A stretch of 64,000 nt of DNA from Solihabitans fulvus (GTDB taxonomy: Bacteria > Actinomycetota > Actinomycetes > Mycobacteriales > Pseudonocardiaceae): positions 186,001 to 250,000 of the forward strand of contig NZ_VUOB01000021.1 of the NCBI RefSeq assembly GCF_008386585.1, given 5' to 3'. Made by a program: the position numbers and the translations under genes. The first letter of the stretch is position 1, and each line of letters starts with the position of its first letter. Below are positions 8,462-16,260 of the stretch, piece after piece. The notes under the pieces are model-generated. The model worked only from the letters and a program-made list of their open reading frames with translations, did no database searches and was not told the origin of the DNA.

Positions 8462-8863
8462 TCAGCCCGAGCCGAGCGGGGCGAACCGCGTCACCATGTC
8501 GGCGAGGTTGCGCACGGTGAACAGGCTGATCACCTCGTCGGCCGGCAGCTTGCCGACCAGGTCGGCGATGTGGATCTGCGGCATGACCGCCTGGAGGTGG
8601 GCCAGGCCGAGATCGCTGACCATGTCGTCGTCCGTGCCGAACTCGGCGTCGGGGATGCCGCCCTGGATGTGGTCGGCGAGATCGCTGGCCTGGATCTTCG
8701 CGCCGGTGGCGCGCTCGATCCGGAACAGGATGTCCAGCAGGTCGATGGACTCGGCGCCGAGGTCGCCGGTCAGCGTGCTGTCCGGCGTCACCTCCTCGGT
8801 CTCCAGGCCGAGCGCCTCGACGACGGCGTCTTGCACGGCTGGCAGGTAGTTGTTGTCGGACAT
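8462..8863 (-). CDS. Acyl carrier protein, unusually long
   Basis: 133 residues, against the usual 80-90. The phosphopantetheine attachment serine is Ser39 in DLGAESIDLLDILF. Helix I and II regions look normal, and the terminal helix appears at about residues 108-127 (PADEVISLFTVRNLADMV). Between them lies an extra segment of about 40 residues that includes acidic DAEFGTDDDM and PQIHIADL. It probably tethers the growing polyketide and docks with several ketosynthases. The gene has a strong AGGAGG site, 48 nt separate it from the dehydratase B gene, and no other ACP is visible in the locus. Confidence 0.88.
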   Translation of the reverse strand: MSDNNYLPAVQDAVVEALGLETEEVTPDSTLTGDLGAESIDLLDILFRIERATGAKIQASDLADHIQGGIPDAEFGTDDDMVSDLGLAHLQAVMPQIHIADLVGKLPADEVISLFTVRNLADMVTRFAPLGSG

Positions 8864-8897
8864 TGCCTTGCCTCCTTCTTCGATGGTGTGTCGCGGC

Positions 8898-9710
8898 TCA
8901 GCCGAGAGGGGCGCCGACGCCGAGCACGGCGCTGGCCCCGCCGTCCACGGTGACCAGCGACCCGGTCATGTACGCGGCGCCGGGGCCGGCCAGGAACGCC
9001 ACCACGTTGGCGACGTCCTCGGGACCGGCGAAGGATTTCGCCGGGATCTGCCGCAGGATTCCCCTGCCGCCGTTCTTCGTGGTGAGCCCGGCGACCAGGT
9101 CGGTCGCGGCGAAGCCGGGCAGCACGGCGTTGGCGCGCACGCCGAATCGGGCCGCCTCCACCGCGGTGCACCGGGTGAAGGCGTTGATCGCCGCCTTGGA
9201 CGCCGCGTACGGCGACTCGCCGACCCAGCCCCTGATGCCCATCACCGAGGAGATGTTCACGATCGAACCGGACCGCTGGCGCAGCATCGTGCCCATCGCC
9301 GCCCTGGTGCAGTTGACGACGCCGCCGAAGTTGACCCGCATGACGGCCAGCCAGTCAGCCGGTTCCTGTTGGTAGATCAGGGAGTCCTTGGTGATGCCGG
9401 CGTTGTTCACCAGCACGTCAAGGCCGCCGAGGTTGGCGATGGTGCCGGCGACGAGCTCGGCGCACGCGTCCGGGTCGGCGACGTCGGCCGGCAGGGCCAC
9501 CGCCTTGCCGCCCTCGTCCTCGATGGCCCTGACGACCTCTTCGGCGCGCGCACGCGACGCGTGGTAGTTGACGGCGACGGCGGCGCCCCTTGCGGCGAGG
9601 CCGAGCGCGATGGCCGCGCCGAGGCCCCTGGACGCCCCGGTGACCAGGGCGACCCTGCCGGCGAGGCTCGGTTGGTCGGCGGCGCCTCGCGGGCCGGCGG
9701 ATACGGGCAT
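8898..9710 (-). CDS. 3-oxoacyl-ACP reductase (FabG-like SDR)
   Basis: 270 residues from ATG 9710, preceded by GGGGGAG. Classical short-chain dehydrogenase: cofactor loop TGASRGLG near the N-terminus, NNAG (LVNNAGITKDS), catalytic Ser in NISSVMG and the Tyr-x-x-x-Lys motif in PYAASKAA, then PGF. It should reduce the beta-keto group of the ACP-bound intermediate with NADPH, before dehydration by the A/B pair. Its place directly upstream of the ACP gene in the same operon supports a polyketide rather than housekeeping fatty-acid role. Confidence 0.9.
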   Translation of the reverse strand: MPVSAGPRGAADQPSLAGRVALVTGASRGLGAAIALGLAARGAAVAVNYHASRARAEEVVRAIEDEGGKAVALPADVADPDACAELVAGTIANLGGLDVLVNNAGITKDSLIYQQEPADWLAVMRVNFGGVVNCTRAAMGTMLRQRSGSIVNISSVMGIRGWVGESPYAASKAAINAFTRCTAVEAARFGVRANAVLPGFAATDLVAGLTTKNGGRGILRQIPAKSFAGPEDVANVVAFLAGPGAAYMTGSLVTVDGGASAVLGVGAPLG

Positions 9711-9787
9711 GACTCGCTCTCCCCCAGGTGTTGTTCCCGGCCGGTGGCCGGCGACGCGGTTCGTTCGGTCCTGTGTGGATGGTTCGG

Positions 9788-12073
9788 TCAGGTATTGGTG
9801 TGCTCCGTGCCGGCGACCGCGGGTTGCGCCGCCCGGCGCGGTGGCGGCGGCTCGGGCGCGCCGCCGTCCTCGCGGAGCCCGATGCGCCGATGCAGCCGCT
9901 TCAACGGGCCGGGCGCCCACCAGTTGAGCCGGCCGGCCAGCCCCATCACCGCCGGCACCAGCAGGCACCGGATCACCGTGGCGTCGATGAGGATCGCCAC
10001 CGCGCAGCCGAGCCCGAAGAGCTTGAGGAAGCTGATCTGCGCCGTGCCGAAGGCGAAGAACACCACGGCGAGCAGCGCCGCCGCCGTCGTGATGATGCGG
10101 CCGGTCCTGGCTATTCCGCTCACCACCGCGGCGTTGGTGTCGCCGGTCCTGCGGTGTTCCTCGGCGATCCTGCTGAGCAGGAACACCTCGTAGTCCATGG
10201 ACAGCCCGAAGGTGATGCAGAACAACAGGACCGGCATGGAGGTGTCCGTGGTGCCGGTTGCGGTGAAGCCGAGCAGTGTGGCCAGGTGACCCTGCTGGAA
10301 CACCAGCACGATCAGGCCGAACACGGCGCCGAGCGAGAGCAGGTTCAGCACCAGCGCCTTGATCGGGATGAACACGCTGCCGGTGAACAGGAACAGCAGG
10401 AGCAGCGTGACCAGGCCGATGATTGCCGCGGCGAGGGGCAGGTGCGAGCCGATGGACGCCTCGGTGTCGACCAGTCTCGCCGAGCTGCCCGCGACCTGCA
10501 CCGCGAACGGCGCTGGCGTGGCGCGGACGTCCCTGACGAGCTGTCGGCCCGCGTCCGAGTACGGGTCGAGCGAGCCCTCCGGCACCACGGCGAGCCAGGT
10601 GCCGGCCGGGGAGGTGAACTCCGCCGTGCCGCCTCGGGTCCCCGCGGACTCCAGCGGCGCACCGCCCGGTCCGAACGAACCGCCCGCGGACTGCACCCGC
10701 GCGACGTGCGGCAGGGTGGCCAACTTCTTTGCGTAGTCGGCGATCGCGGCGTTGCCGGCCCCGGTCGCGGCGGCGCCCTCGGCGACGACCGACAGCGTCG
10801 CCGACTCCGCGGTCGGGAAGTTGTTCCTGACCTGTTCCGCGACGAGGCGGCCGGACGCCGTGGTGGGCAGCACGCGGTCGTCCGGGAGGCCGAACTTGAT
10901 GCCGAGGGTGGGGATGCCGACCAGCAGCAGCGCGCCGACGACGAGTCCTGCGGTGACCAACGGCTTGCGCAGCACGGCTGCGGCCAGCCCGGCCCACCTG
11001 CCGCGCAACGGATCCCTGGCGGCCAGCCGGTCCGCCCTGCGCCGCAGCCAGGGCAGCGACAGCCGGTCCACCCTGGTGCCGAGCACGGCGAGCAGCGCCG
11101 GCAGCACCAGCAGCGCGCCGACGGCGGCGAGCACCACGACCGCGATGCCCGCGTAACCGAAGGAGCGCAGGAAGAACATCGGGAAGATCAGCAGCGCGGA
11201 CAGCGCTGCCGCGACGGTCAGGGCGCTGAACGCGACCGTCCGTCCCGCGGTGCGCATGGTGACCCGCAGGGCGTCGTGCGGCGTGTGCCCCGCGCGCAGC
11301 TCCTCGCGGTACCTGCCGACGATGAACAGGCTGTAGTCGATGGCGAGGCCGAGGCCGAGCGCGGTGGCCAGGTTCAGCGAGTACGTGGAGACGTCGGTCA
11401 CCATGGTGAGCCCGCGCAGGATCAGCAGCGTGCCGAGGATGGCCAGCACGCCGATGGCCAGCGGCAGCAGGCCAGCCACCACCGAGCCGAAGGCGACCAC
11501 CAGCAGGATCAGCGTGATGGGCCCGGAGATCGCCTCGGCCTTGCCGAGATCCTTGACCACCTGGCCGCCGAGGTCGCGGCCGACCTGGGCCGGGCCGCCG
11601 AACTGCACCGTCACGCCGGTGCCCACCGTGGCGAGGTCCGTGTGCAGCGCGTCGATGACGGTCTCCTGCTGCTTGTCGTCGCCCGCGATGCTGGCCAGCA
11701 CGAGACCCTGGCTGCCGTCCCGGCTGCGCATCCCGGAGTCGTGGGTCTGCCAGTAGGACAGCACCGAGGACACCCCCGGCGTCGCGGACAGCGCGTCGAC
11801 CACGGCCCGCGCGCCCGCGCTGCTGCCTGGCGAGTCCACGGTGTGGTCGTTCGCCCCCACCAGCAGCACGAGGTCGGACTCGCTGTGGCCGAAGTCGTTC
11901 TTCAGCTTGGCCGCGGCGACGCTGGACTCCGAGGACAGGTCCTCCGCGCCGCCGGGTTTGAGCGAGGGCACGCCGGGCGCGCCGAACGCGCCGGAGACGG
12001 CGGCGAAGACGACTGCCGCGATCAGGACGATCCATCGGTAGCGGATCACGAGGCGGGCCACGGTGTCGAACAT
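9788..12073 (-). CDS. MMPL/RND family transporter (probable product exporter)
   Basis: 761 residues from ATG 12073, chosen because GGGAGA lies 5-11 nt upstream; a TTG at 12088 is possible. Typical MMPL layout: one N-terminal membrane helix (RWIVLIAAVVFAAVSG), a periplasmic-type domain, five helices, then the pattern repeated (second helix bundle from about residue 480). Family segments such as LGLAIDYSLFIVGRYREEL and FGLSMDYEVFLLSRIAEE are visible. MMPL proteins export lipids and polyketides in actinobacteria, and an MMPL gene is standard in aryl polyene clusters. The tail (residues about 725-761) is proline-rich and cytoplasmic. It is the first gene after an AT-rich probable promoter. Confidence 0.92.
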   Translation of the reverse strand: MFDTVARLVIRYRWIVLIAAVVFAAVSGAFGAPGVPSLKPGGAEDLSSESSVAAAKLKNDFGHSESDLVLLVGANDHTVDSPGSSAGARAVVDALSATPGVSSVLSYWQTHDSGMRSRDGSQGLVLASIAGDDKQQETVIDALHTDLATVGTGVTVQFGGPAQVGRDLGGQVVKDLGKAEAISGPITLILLVVAFGSVVAGLLPLAIGVLAILGTLLILRGLTMVTDVSTYSLNLATALGLGLAIDYSLFIVGRYREELRAGHTPHDALRVTMRTAGRTVAFSALTVAAALSALLIFPMFFLRSFGYAGIAVVVLAAVGALLVLPALLAVLGTRVDRLSLPWLRRRADRLAARDPLRGRWAGLAAAVLRKPLVTAGLVVGALLLVGIPTLGIKFGLPDDRVLPTTASGRLVAEQVRNNFPTAESATLSVVAEGAAATGAGNAAIADYAKKLATLPHVARVQSAGGSFGPGGAPLESAGTRGGTAEFTSPAGTWLAVVPEGSLDPYSDAGRQLVRDVRATPAPFAVQVAGSSARLVDTEASIGSHLPLAAAIIGLVTLLLLFLFTGSVFIPIKALVLNLLSLGAVFGLIVLVFQQGHLATLLGFTATGTTDTSMPVLLFCITFGLSMDYEVFLLSRIAEEHRRTGDTNAAVVSGIARTGRIITTAAALLAVVFFAFGTAQISFLKLFGLGCAVAILIDATVIRCLLVPAVMGLAGRLNWWAPGPLKRLHRRIGLREDGGAPEPPPPRRAAQPAVAGTEHTNT

Positions 12074-12097
12074 GTCGACGTCTCCCAAGGTCTATTA

Positions 12098-12144
12098 GCC
12101 TGACAGATGTAAGTTAACAGGTGATTTGTTAAGGCTGTCAAGGC
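12098..12144. promoter_or_regulatory. Nested inverted repeats in the AT-rich gap upstream of the MMPL gene (operator candidate)
   Basis: The 12074-12215 gap is markedly AT-rich. It contains TTAACA (12114-12119) and TGTTAA (12127-12132) as a 7-nt-spaced inverted repeat. Outside this lie GCCTGACAG (12098-12106) and CTGTCAAGGC (12135-12144), inverted with a one-base bulge. The two repeats share nearly the same centre. This fits a TetR- or MarR-type operator over the promoter of the exporter and the PKS genes downstream. No regulator gene is adjacent, so the regulator may be off the left edge. Confidence 0.5.
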
Positions 12145-12215
12145 TTCGCCAGTTCCTTCCACCTGCAAGAAACGTTGCTGGGGACGGAATTGAGAAGCCG
12201 TACGTCCGTAAACAC

Positions 12216-13748
12216 TCAGGGCCGCGAACCGGCCCCGACGAGCAGCCGTGCGACGAAGTCGTCCTGGTTCGCCGCGCCGATCGCCACCGCGGCGGCCTGC
12301 ATGCCGGAGAGGATCACGCGGAAGCTGCCGGCCCCCGGCTCGGTCCAGTGCCCGGCGAGCAGCAGGCCGGGCAGCGGTGTCACGCACCGCAGCCGCTTGG
12401 GCTGGCTCTGCCGGGGCGTGTTCTCCCACCCGTAGATCGCGCCGGCCTGGTTGCCCGTGTAGCGGCACAGGGTCCGGGGAGTCGCGCTGTCCAGGAAGGT
12501 CAGCGTGCCGGTGATGCCCGGCAGCAGCCGCTCAAGGCGCTCGAGCATGCCCAGCTCGAACTCCACCTTGCGGTCGCCCCACCGAGGGCAGTCCGCCCGC
12601 GCCAGCGTGGAGAACACCACCGTGTGCTCGCCCGGCGGCGCCATGCCGGGGTCGACCAGGCTCGGCACGCTCAGCCACATCCCGCCGCGCTGCCCCTGAC
12701 CGATCGCGGCCTCGCTCACGTCGTGGTCCCAGTGGTCGAACACGAACGTCTCGTGCGCGGGCGCGAGTTCGGCGAGGTCCAGCGTGGTTGCGGCGAACAG
12801 CACGAACGCCGACCAGGACGGCGTCAGCCTGCCGAGCCTTCTGACGTAGTTGGCGGGAAGGTGTTGCGCCCCAACCAGTTGGTGCATGGTGGTGGTTGCG
12901 TCGGCGTTGGAGATCACCGTGCCGGCGCGCACCAGGGTGCCGTCCGCCAGCACGACGCCGGCGGCCCGACCGCCCTCGATCACGATGCGGGTCACCCGGG
13001 TGCCGTAGCGGAACAGGCCGCCCGCCGCGCGGACGACCCCGGCCAGGGCGTCGGCCAGCGACTGGAAACCGCCGCGACAGTAGGACGGACCGCGCCGCAC
13101 CATCGACATCAGCATGGAGCAGAAGCCGGTGAAGGTCAGGCGCGAGGGCGGCACGCCCATGTACGGCCACAGCGCGGACAGCGCCGACCGCGCCTTCCCG
13201 TCTGTGACGAATCGGTCCATTACGTCGTCCACTGTGGACAGTCGGTGCTCGAACATCAGCGGAGAGGTGCGCACCGCCTCGTCGAGATCTCGCCAGGACG
13301 TGCGGGTGGACAGCTGCTGGGACTCCTCGAAGACCTCCTGACACAGCCGCACCACCGCGCGGATCCCGGCGCGCTGCGCTGGCCACCGTTCGGCGTGCGC
13401 CTCGATGAACGCGTCGACGCCGTGCGGCACGCGCATCCGAAAGCCGGGCAACTCCACTCCGTAGAACTCGTCGAGGTCGAGGAACTCCACCGCGTCGAGC
13501 GCCCCGAGCGCCCGCAGGTACTCGTACAGCACCTCGCCCTCGTGCGCCAGGCTGGTGACGTGCACGGCCGGGTCGAACCGGTACGGCCCGCGCCGGAACG
13601 CGTGCGCGTACCCGCCGGGGCCGTCCTGCGCGTCCACCACGAACACGCTGCGCCCCGCCCTGGCGCACGCGGCCGCCGCCGACAGGCCGCCGAGCCCGGC
13701 GCCGATCACCACCACGTCGAACTCCGCAGCCGCGGTGCCGAAGTGCAC
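12216..13748 (-). CDS. CrtI/CrtISO-like FAD-dependent oxidoreductase
   Basis: 510 residues from GTG 13748 (GGGGGAGG upstream). The N-terminal dinucleotide fold reads VVVIGAGLGGLSAAAACARAG, followed by the family GGYAHAFRRG block. A C-terminal FAD-binding segment (LLLAGHWTEPGAGSFRVILSGMQAA) matches phytoene desaturase/carotenoid isomerase relatives. No carotenoid synthase genes (crtE, crtB) are nearby, so it more likely desaturates, isomerises or cyclises the polyene made by the neighbouring synthase. Phytoene-desaturase-like genes have also been noted in ladderane loci. It lies 16 nt after the FAD monooxygenase gene. The exact reaction is unknown. Confidence 0.85.
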   Translation of the reverse strand: MHFGTAAAEFDVVVIGAGLGGLSAAAACARAGRSVFVVDAQDGPGGYAHAFRRGPYRFDPAVHVTSLAHEGEVLYEYLRALGALDAVEFLDLDEFYGVELPGFRMRVPHGVDAFIEAHAERWPAQRAGIRAVVRLCQEVFEESQQLSTRTSWRDLDEAVRTSPLMFEHRLSTVDDVMDRFVTDGKARSALSALWPYMGVPPSRLTFTGFCSMLMSMVRRGPSYCRGGFQSLADALAGVVRAAGGLFRYGTRVTRIVIEGGRAAGVVLADGTLVRAGTVISNADATTTMHQLVGAQHLPANYVRRLGRLTPSWSAFVLFAATTLDLAELAPAHETFVFDHWDHDVSEAAIGQGQRGGMWLSVPSLVDPGMAPPGEHTVVFSTLARADCPRWGDRKVEFELGMLERLERLLPGITGTLTFLDSATPRTLCRYTGNQAGAIYGWENTPRQSQPKRLRCVTPLPGLLLAGHWTEPGAGSFRVILSGMQAAAVAIGAANQDDFVARLLVGAGSRP

Positions 13749-13764
13749 GTCGCCTCCCCCGAGG

Positions 13765-14937
13765 CTAGAGACTGATGGCCATGTCCTTGGCGTGCTTGCG
13801 CAACGCCACCGAGAACCCGACCCTGATCAACTGGTCCCGCAGCCGGCAGGCCAGCGGGTTGCTCCATCGGTTGAGGCGCTGGAGGTTCCGCGCGGTGCGC
13901 ACCATCGTCGTGGTGCGCGGAATCCGGCGCCGCTCGTACTCGCGCAACGCCTCGGGCCAAGACGACGCCGCGCGGGCCGCGCCGGCCAGCACCACCGCGT
14001 CCTCGACAGCCTGGTTCGCGCCCTGTCCCATCGCGTTGGTCATCGGATGCGCCGCGTCGCCGAGCAGCGTCACCCGCCCCCGCCCCCAGTGCCGTGCAGG
14101 CGGCCGGTCGTACACGTCCAGCCTGCTGATGGCCTCCTCCGCGGTTGCCTCGACGATCTCGGACACCGGCGCGACCCACTCGGCGAACCTGCGCAGCACG
14201 GCGTCCCTGCGGCCGCCATCGGGATCCCGGCCGCCCTCGGCCGAGGCGAACTGTCCCTCCCAGTACAGCTTTCCGTCGGCCAGCCGGTAGAACAGGAAGC
14301 GGGCCCCCGGGCCCCACAGCACCCGGAACAGGCCGACCCTGGTGGTGTCGCCGCCGTCGTGCGCCACGATCGCCTGCCAGGTCGCGTAGCCGGCGGGGCG
14401 GGGCGGGGCCTGTCCGAGAAGGTTCCCGCGCACCAGGGAGTTCAGCCCGTCTGCGCCGATCACCGCGTCGGCGGCCAGCACCTCGCCGTCGGCGAGCAGC
14501 ACCCGCACACCCGACTCTTCCTCCGTCAGGCCAACGCATTCCGCCCCGAGGCGCAGCTCCGCGCCCTCCGCCGCGCCGAACAGCAGCGCGTGCAGTTGGT
14601 CGCGGCTGACGCCGACGGTCGGCGCGCCGAGCTCGCGCTCGATCTCCCTGATGGGCCAGCTGGCCAGCACCGCGCCACGATGGGAGCAGAACTCGGCCGT
14701 GTGCAGCACGCCGCCGCGCGCCCCGAGGTCCCTGACCGGCTCGGCGAGGCCAAGCCGGTCGAGCGCGCGGACCCCGTTGTGCCACAAGTGGATTCCGCCG
14801 CCCGCCTGGGCCGTGCGCAGGTTTCTGCGGCGCTCCAGCACGGTGACCTCGGCCCCCGCGCGCCGGAACGCGGCCGCGGTGGCCAGTCCGCCGATGCCGG
14901 CGCCGACGACGACGAGCCGCTGCCGCGCCAGCTTCAC
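13765..14937 (-). CDS. FAD-dependent monooxygenase (PHBH-fold)
   Basis: 390 residues from a GTG at 14937 that overlaps the upstream stop (GTGA). The N-terminal Rossmann motif is VVVGAGIGGLATAAAFRRAG, with DG (GADGLNS) in the middle and the second FAD motif GDAAHPMTNAMGQGANQAVEDA near residue 290. These are class A flavoprotein monooxygenase hallmarks. It probably hydroxylates or epoxidises the polyketide. It resembles the divergent monooxygenase at 16261-17451 in length and motifs, so the locus carries two related enzymes. The substrate is unknown. Confidence 0.88.
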   Translation of the reverse strand: MKLARQRLVVVGAGIGGLATAAAFRRAGAEVTVLERRRNLRTAQAGGGIHLWHNGVRALDRLGLAEPVRDLGARGGVLHTAEFCSHRGAVLASWPIREIERELGAPTVGVSRDQLHALLFGAAEGAELRLGAECVGLTEEESGVRVLLADGEVLAADAVIGADGLNSLVRGNLLGQAPPRPAGYATWQAIVAHDGGDTTRVGLFRVLWGPGARFLFYRLADGKLYWEGQFASAEGGRDPDGGRRDAVLRRFAEWVAPVSEIVEATAEEAISRLDVYDRPPARHWGRGRVTLLGDAAHPMTNAMGQGANQAVEDAVVLAGAARAASSWPEALREYERRRIPRTTTMVRTARNLQRLNRWSNPLACRLRDQLIRVGFSVALRKHAKDMAISL

Positions 14938-15905
14938 GGCGTGCCCCGCAGGCCGGCGGGCGACCGCGCGTCGGCGCGGAACCACGCCACAGTGCGCTCG
15001 ACGGCGTCGGCGTGACTGGTCGTCGCGGGGTGGAACGCCGCCCGGTAGGCGCTGTCGTCGGCGACGGTCGGCCGCTCGAAGGTGTACAGCATCTCGGCGA
15101 TCTCGCCGACCCCGGCGACGACCCGCCCGATCGCCCGCACCGCCGCGCTCGGCGGGCACAGGTAGCGCAGCGGCCGGCCCGCGGCGCCGTAGACCAGCGT
15201 GAGCAGCTCGCGGGTGGTCAGCGTCGGCGGGGCTGGCACGTGCCAGGCGCGGCCGAGCGCCGCATCGTGGGTGCCGAGCGTGACCAGGGCCTCGGCGACA
15301 TCGTCGACGAAGACGTAGGTGTGCGGCTGGTCGACATCGCCGAGGACCTTCGCCCGCCGGCCGGCGACGGCCGCGCCGAAGACGCGGCTGCCCAGCGGGC
15401 CGGCCAGCTGGTGCGGACCGTAGAAGGCGACGACGCGGCCGATGGCGACCCGCACGTCTCCCCTGCGGTGCGCGGCCAGCAGCTCCGCCGTCATCGCCGC
15501 GCGGACCGCGCCCTTCCGGCTGATCGGCTGGGGCGGACAATCCTCGGTAAACGGCTGTTGTGCTATCCCGTACAGGTAGGTGTTCTCCGCGCTCACCAGG
15601 ACGGCCCCGCAGGCCCTGGCCGCGGCCAGCAGGCCGCGCTGCAACGCGGGGAACTCCTCGGGCCAGCGGCCGTAGGCCGGCGCGGCGCAGTTGTAGATCA
15701 CCGCCGCGTCGACGAGCGCCGGCACGACCACCGCGACGTCGGCGACGTCCAGGGCCGCGTGCGCGATCCCGGCGGGAAGCGGTCGGGTCGCGGAGCGGCT
15801 GACCACCCGCACCGGCGCACCCTCGGCGCGGAGCCGGCTGGCCACCGCCCTGCCCAGCCCGCCGCTGCCGACGACAACGTGCAGGCCAGAGCCGTTTCCG
15901 GTCAT
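14934..15905 (-). CDS. NAD(P)-dependent epimerase/dehydratase-like (extended SDR)
   Basis: 323 residues from ATG 15905. The cofactor motif is GSGGLGRAVASRL near the N-terminus, a slightly degenerate form of GxxGxxG. The region that usually holds the Tyr-x-x-x-Lys pair is altered: ENTYLYG is present but the usual lysine is not. It resembles NAD-dependent epimerase/dehydratase or 3-beta-HSD family proteins. It could reduce or rearrange a carbonyl on the polyketide, or be non-catalytic. It overlaps genes on both sides (ATGA at 15902-15905, GTGA at 14934-14937), showing it is part of the operon. Confidence 0.78.
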   Translation of the reverse strand: MTGNGSGLHVVVGSGGLGRAVASRLRAEGAPVRVVSRSATRPLPAGIAHAALDVADVAVVVPALVDAAVIYNCAAPAYGRWPEEFPALQRGLLAAARACGAVLVSAENTYLYGIAQQPFTEDCPPQPISRKGAVRAAMTAELLAAHRRGDVRVAIGRVVAFYGPHQLAGPLGSRVFGAAVAGRRAKVLGDVDQPHTYVFVDDVAEALVTLGTHDAALGRAWHVPAPPTLTTRELLTLVYGAAGRPLRYLCPPSAAVRAIGRVVAGVGEIAEMLYTFERPTVADDSAYRAAFHPATTSHADAVERTVAWFRADARSPAGLRGTP

Positions 15906-16159
15906 CGTATGGAGGCCGATTCGGACGAGCGGTCGCCGCGCAGCATCCTGCGCACCCTGGCCTGCTGCCACATCGCGACCCCGGTCACGATCAGCAGCGG
16001 GAAGACAACGAAGCCGAGCAGGTCCCGCGCGGACGCGTCGGACATGCCGTGCCTGGCGTAGAGGGCGTAGCCGGTCAGCCCGGCGAGCAGCAGGTGGACC
16101 GTGCGCAACAGGAGGCGGACGCGGCGCGGCGAGCCGGCACGAGTGGGTGAGGCCGTCAT
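15902..16159 (-). CDS. Small two-helix membrane protein
   Basis: 85 residues. A basic N-terminus is followed by two hydrophobic stretches (about 19-36 and 48-64) and a basic tail. I do not recognise a family. It is the first gene of the minus-strand biosynthetic run and overlaps the next by 4 nt. It might help anchor enzymes or the exporter at the membrane, but nothing in the sequence shows this. Its start lies 23 nt from a strong palindrome. Confidence 0.7.
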   Translation of the reverse strand: MTASPTRAGSPRRVRLLLRTVHLLLAGLTGYALYARHGMSDASARDLLGFVVFPLLIVTGVAMWQQARVRRMLRGDRSSESASIR

Positions 16160-16181
16160 GATTCACCTTCCATCCGTTAGG

Positions 16182-16207
16182 TAATGGCCGTAAGGTTACG
16201 GCCGTTA
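16182..16207. promoter_or_regulatory. 26-bp near-perfect palindrome between divergent biosynthetic arms (operator candidate)
   Basis: TAATGGCCGTAA (16182-16193), GG, then TTACGGCCGTTA (16196-16207): 12-bp arms with one non-complementary pair. It sits between the start of the minus-strand operon (16159) and the plus-strand monooxygenase (16261), where one repressor could control both directions. The size and symmetry suit a TetR-family dimer. No cognate regulator gene is adjacent within the window. Confidence 0.6.
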
Positions 16208-16260
16208 TGATTCCTGTCAAGGTGCCAACGGGGGCACACAGGCAACGCACAGGGGGCGAC

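Noticed and set aside
9728..12103. 791-codon plus-strand open frame opposite the MMPL gene
   Set aside because: Low-complexity Gln/Arg/Gly/His-rich translation typical of GC-skew shadows; the minus-strand MMPL reading has clear membrane topology and family motifs.
12126..13775. 549-codon plus-strand open frame opposite the CrtI-like gene
   Set aside because: Shadow frame; the minus-strand FAD-binding motifs at both ends decide the coding strand.
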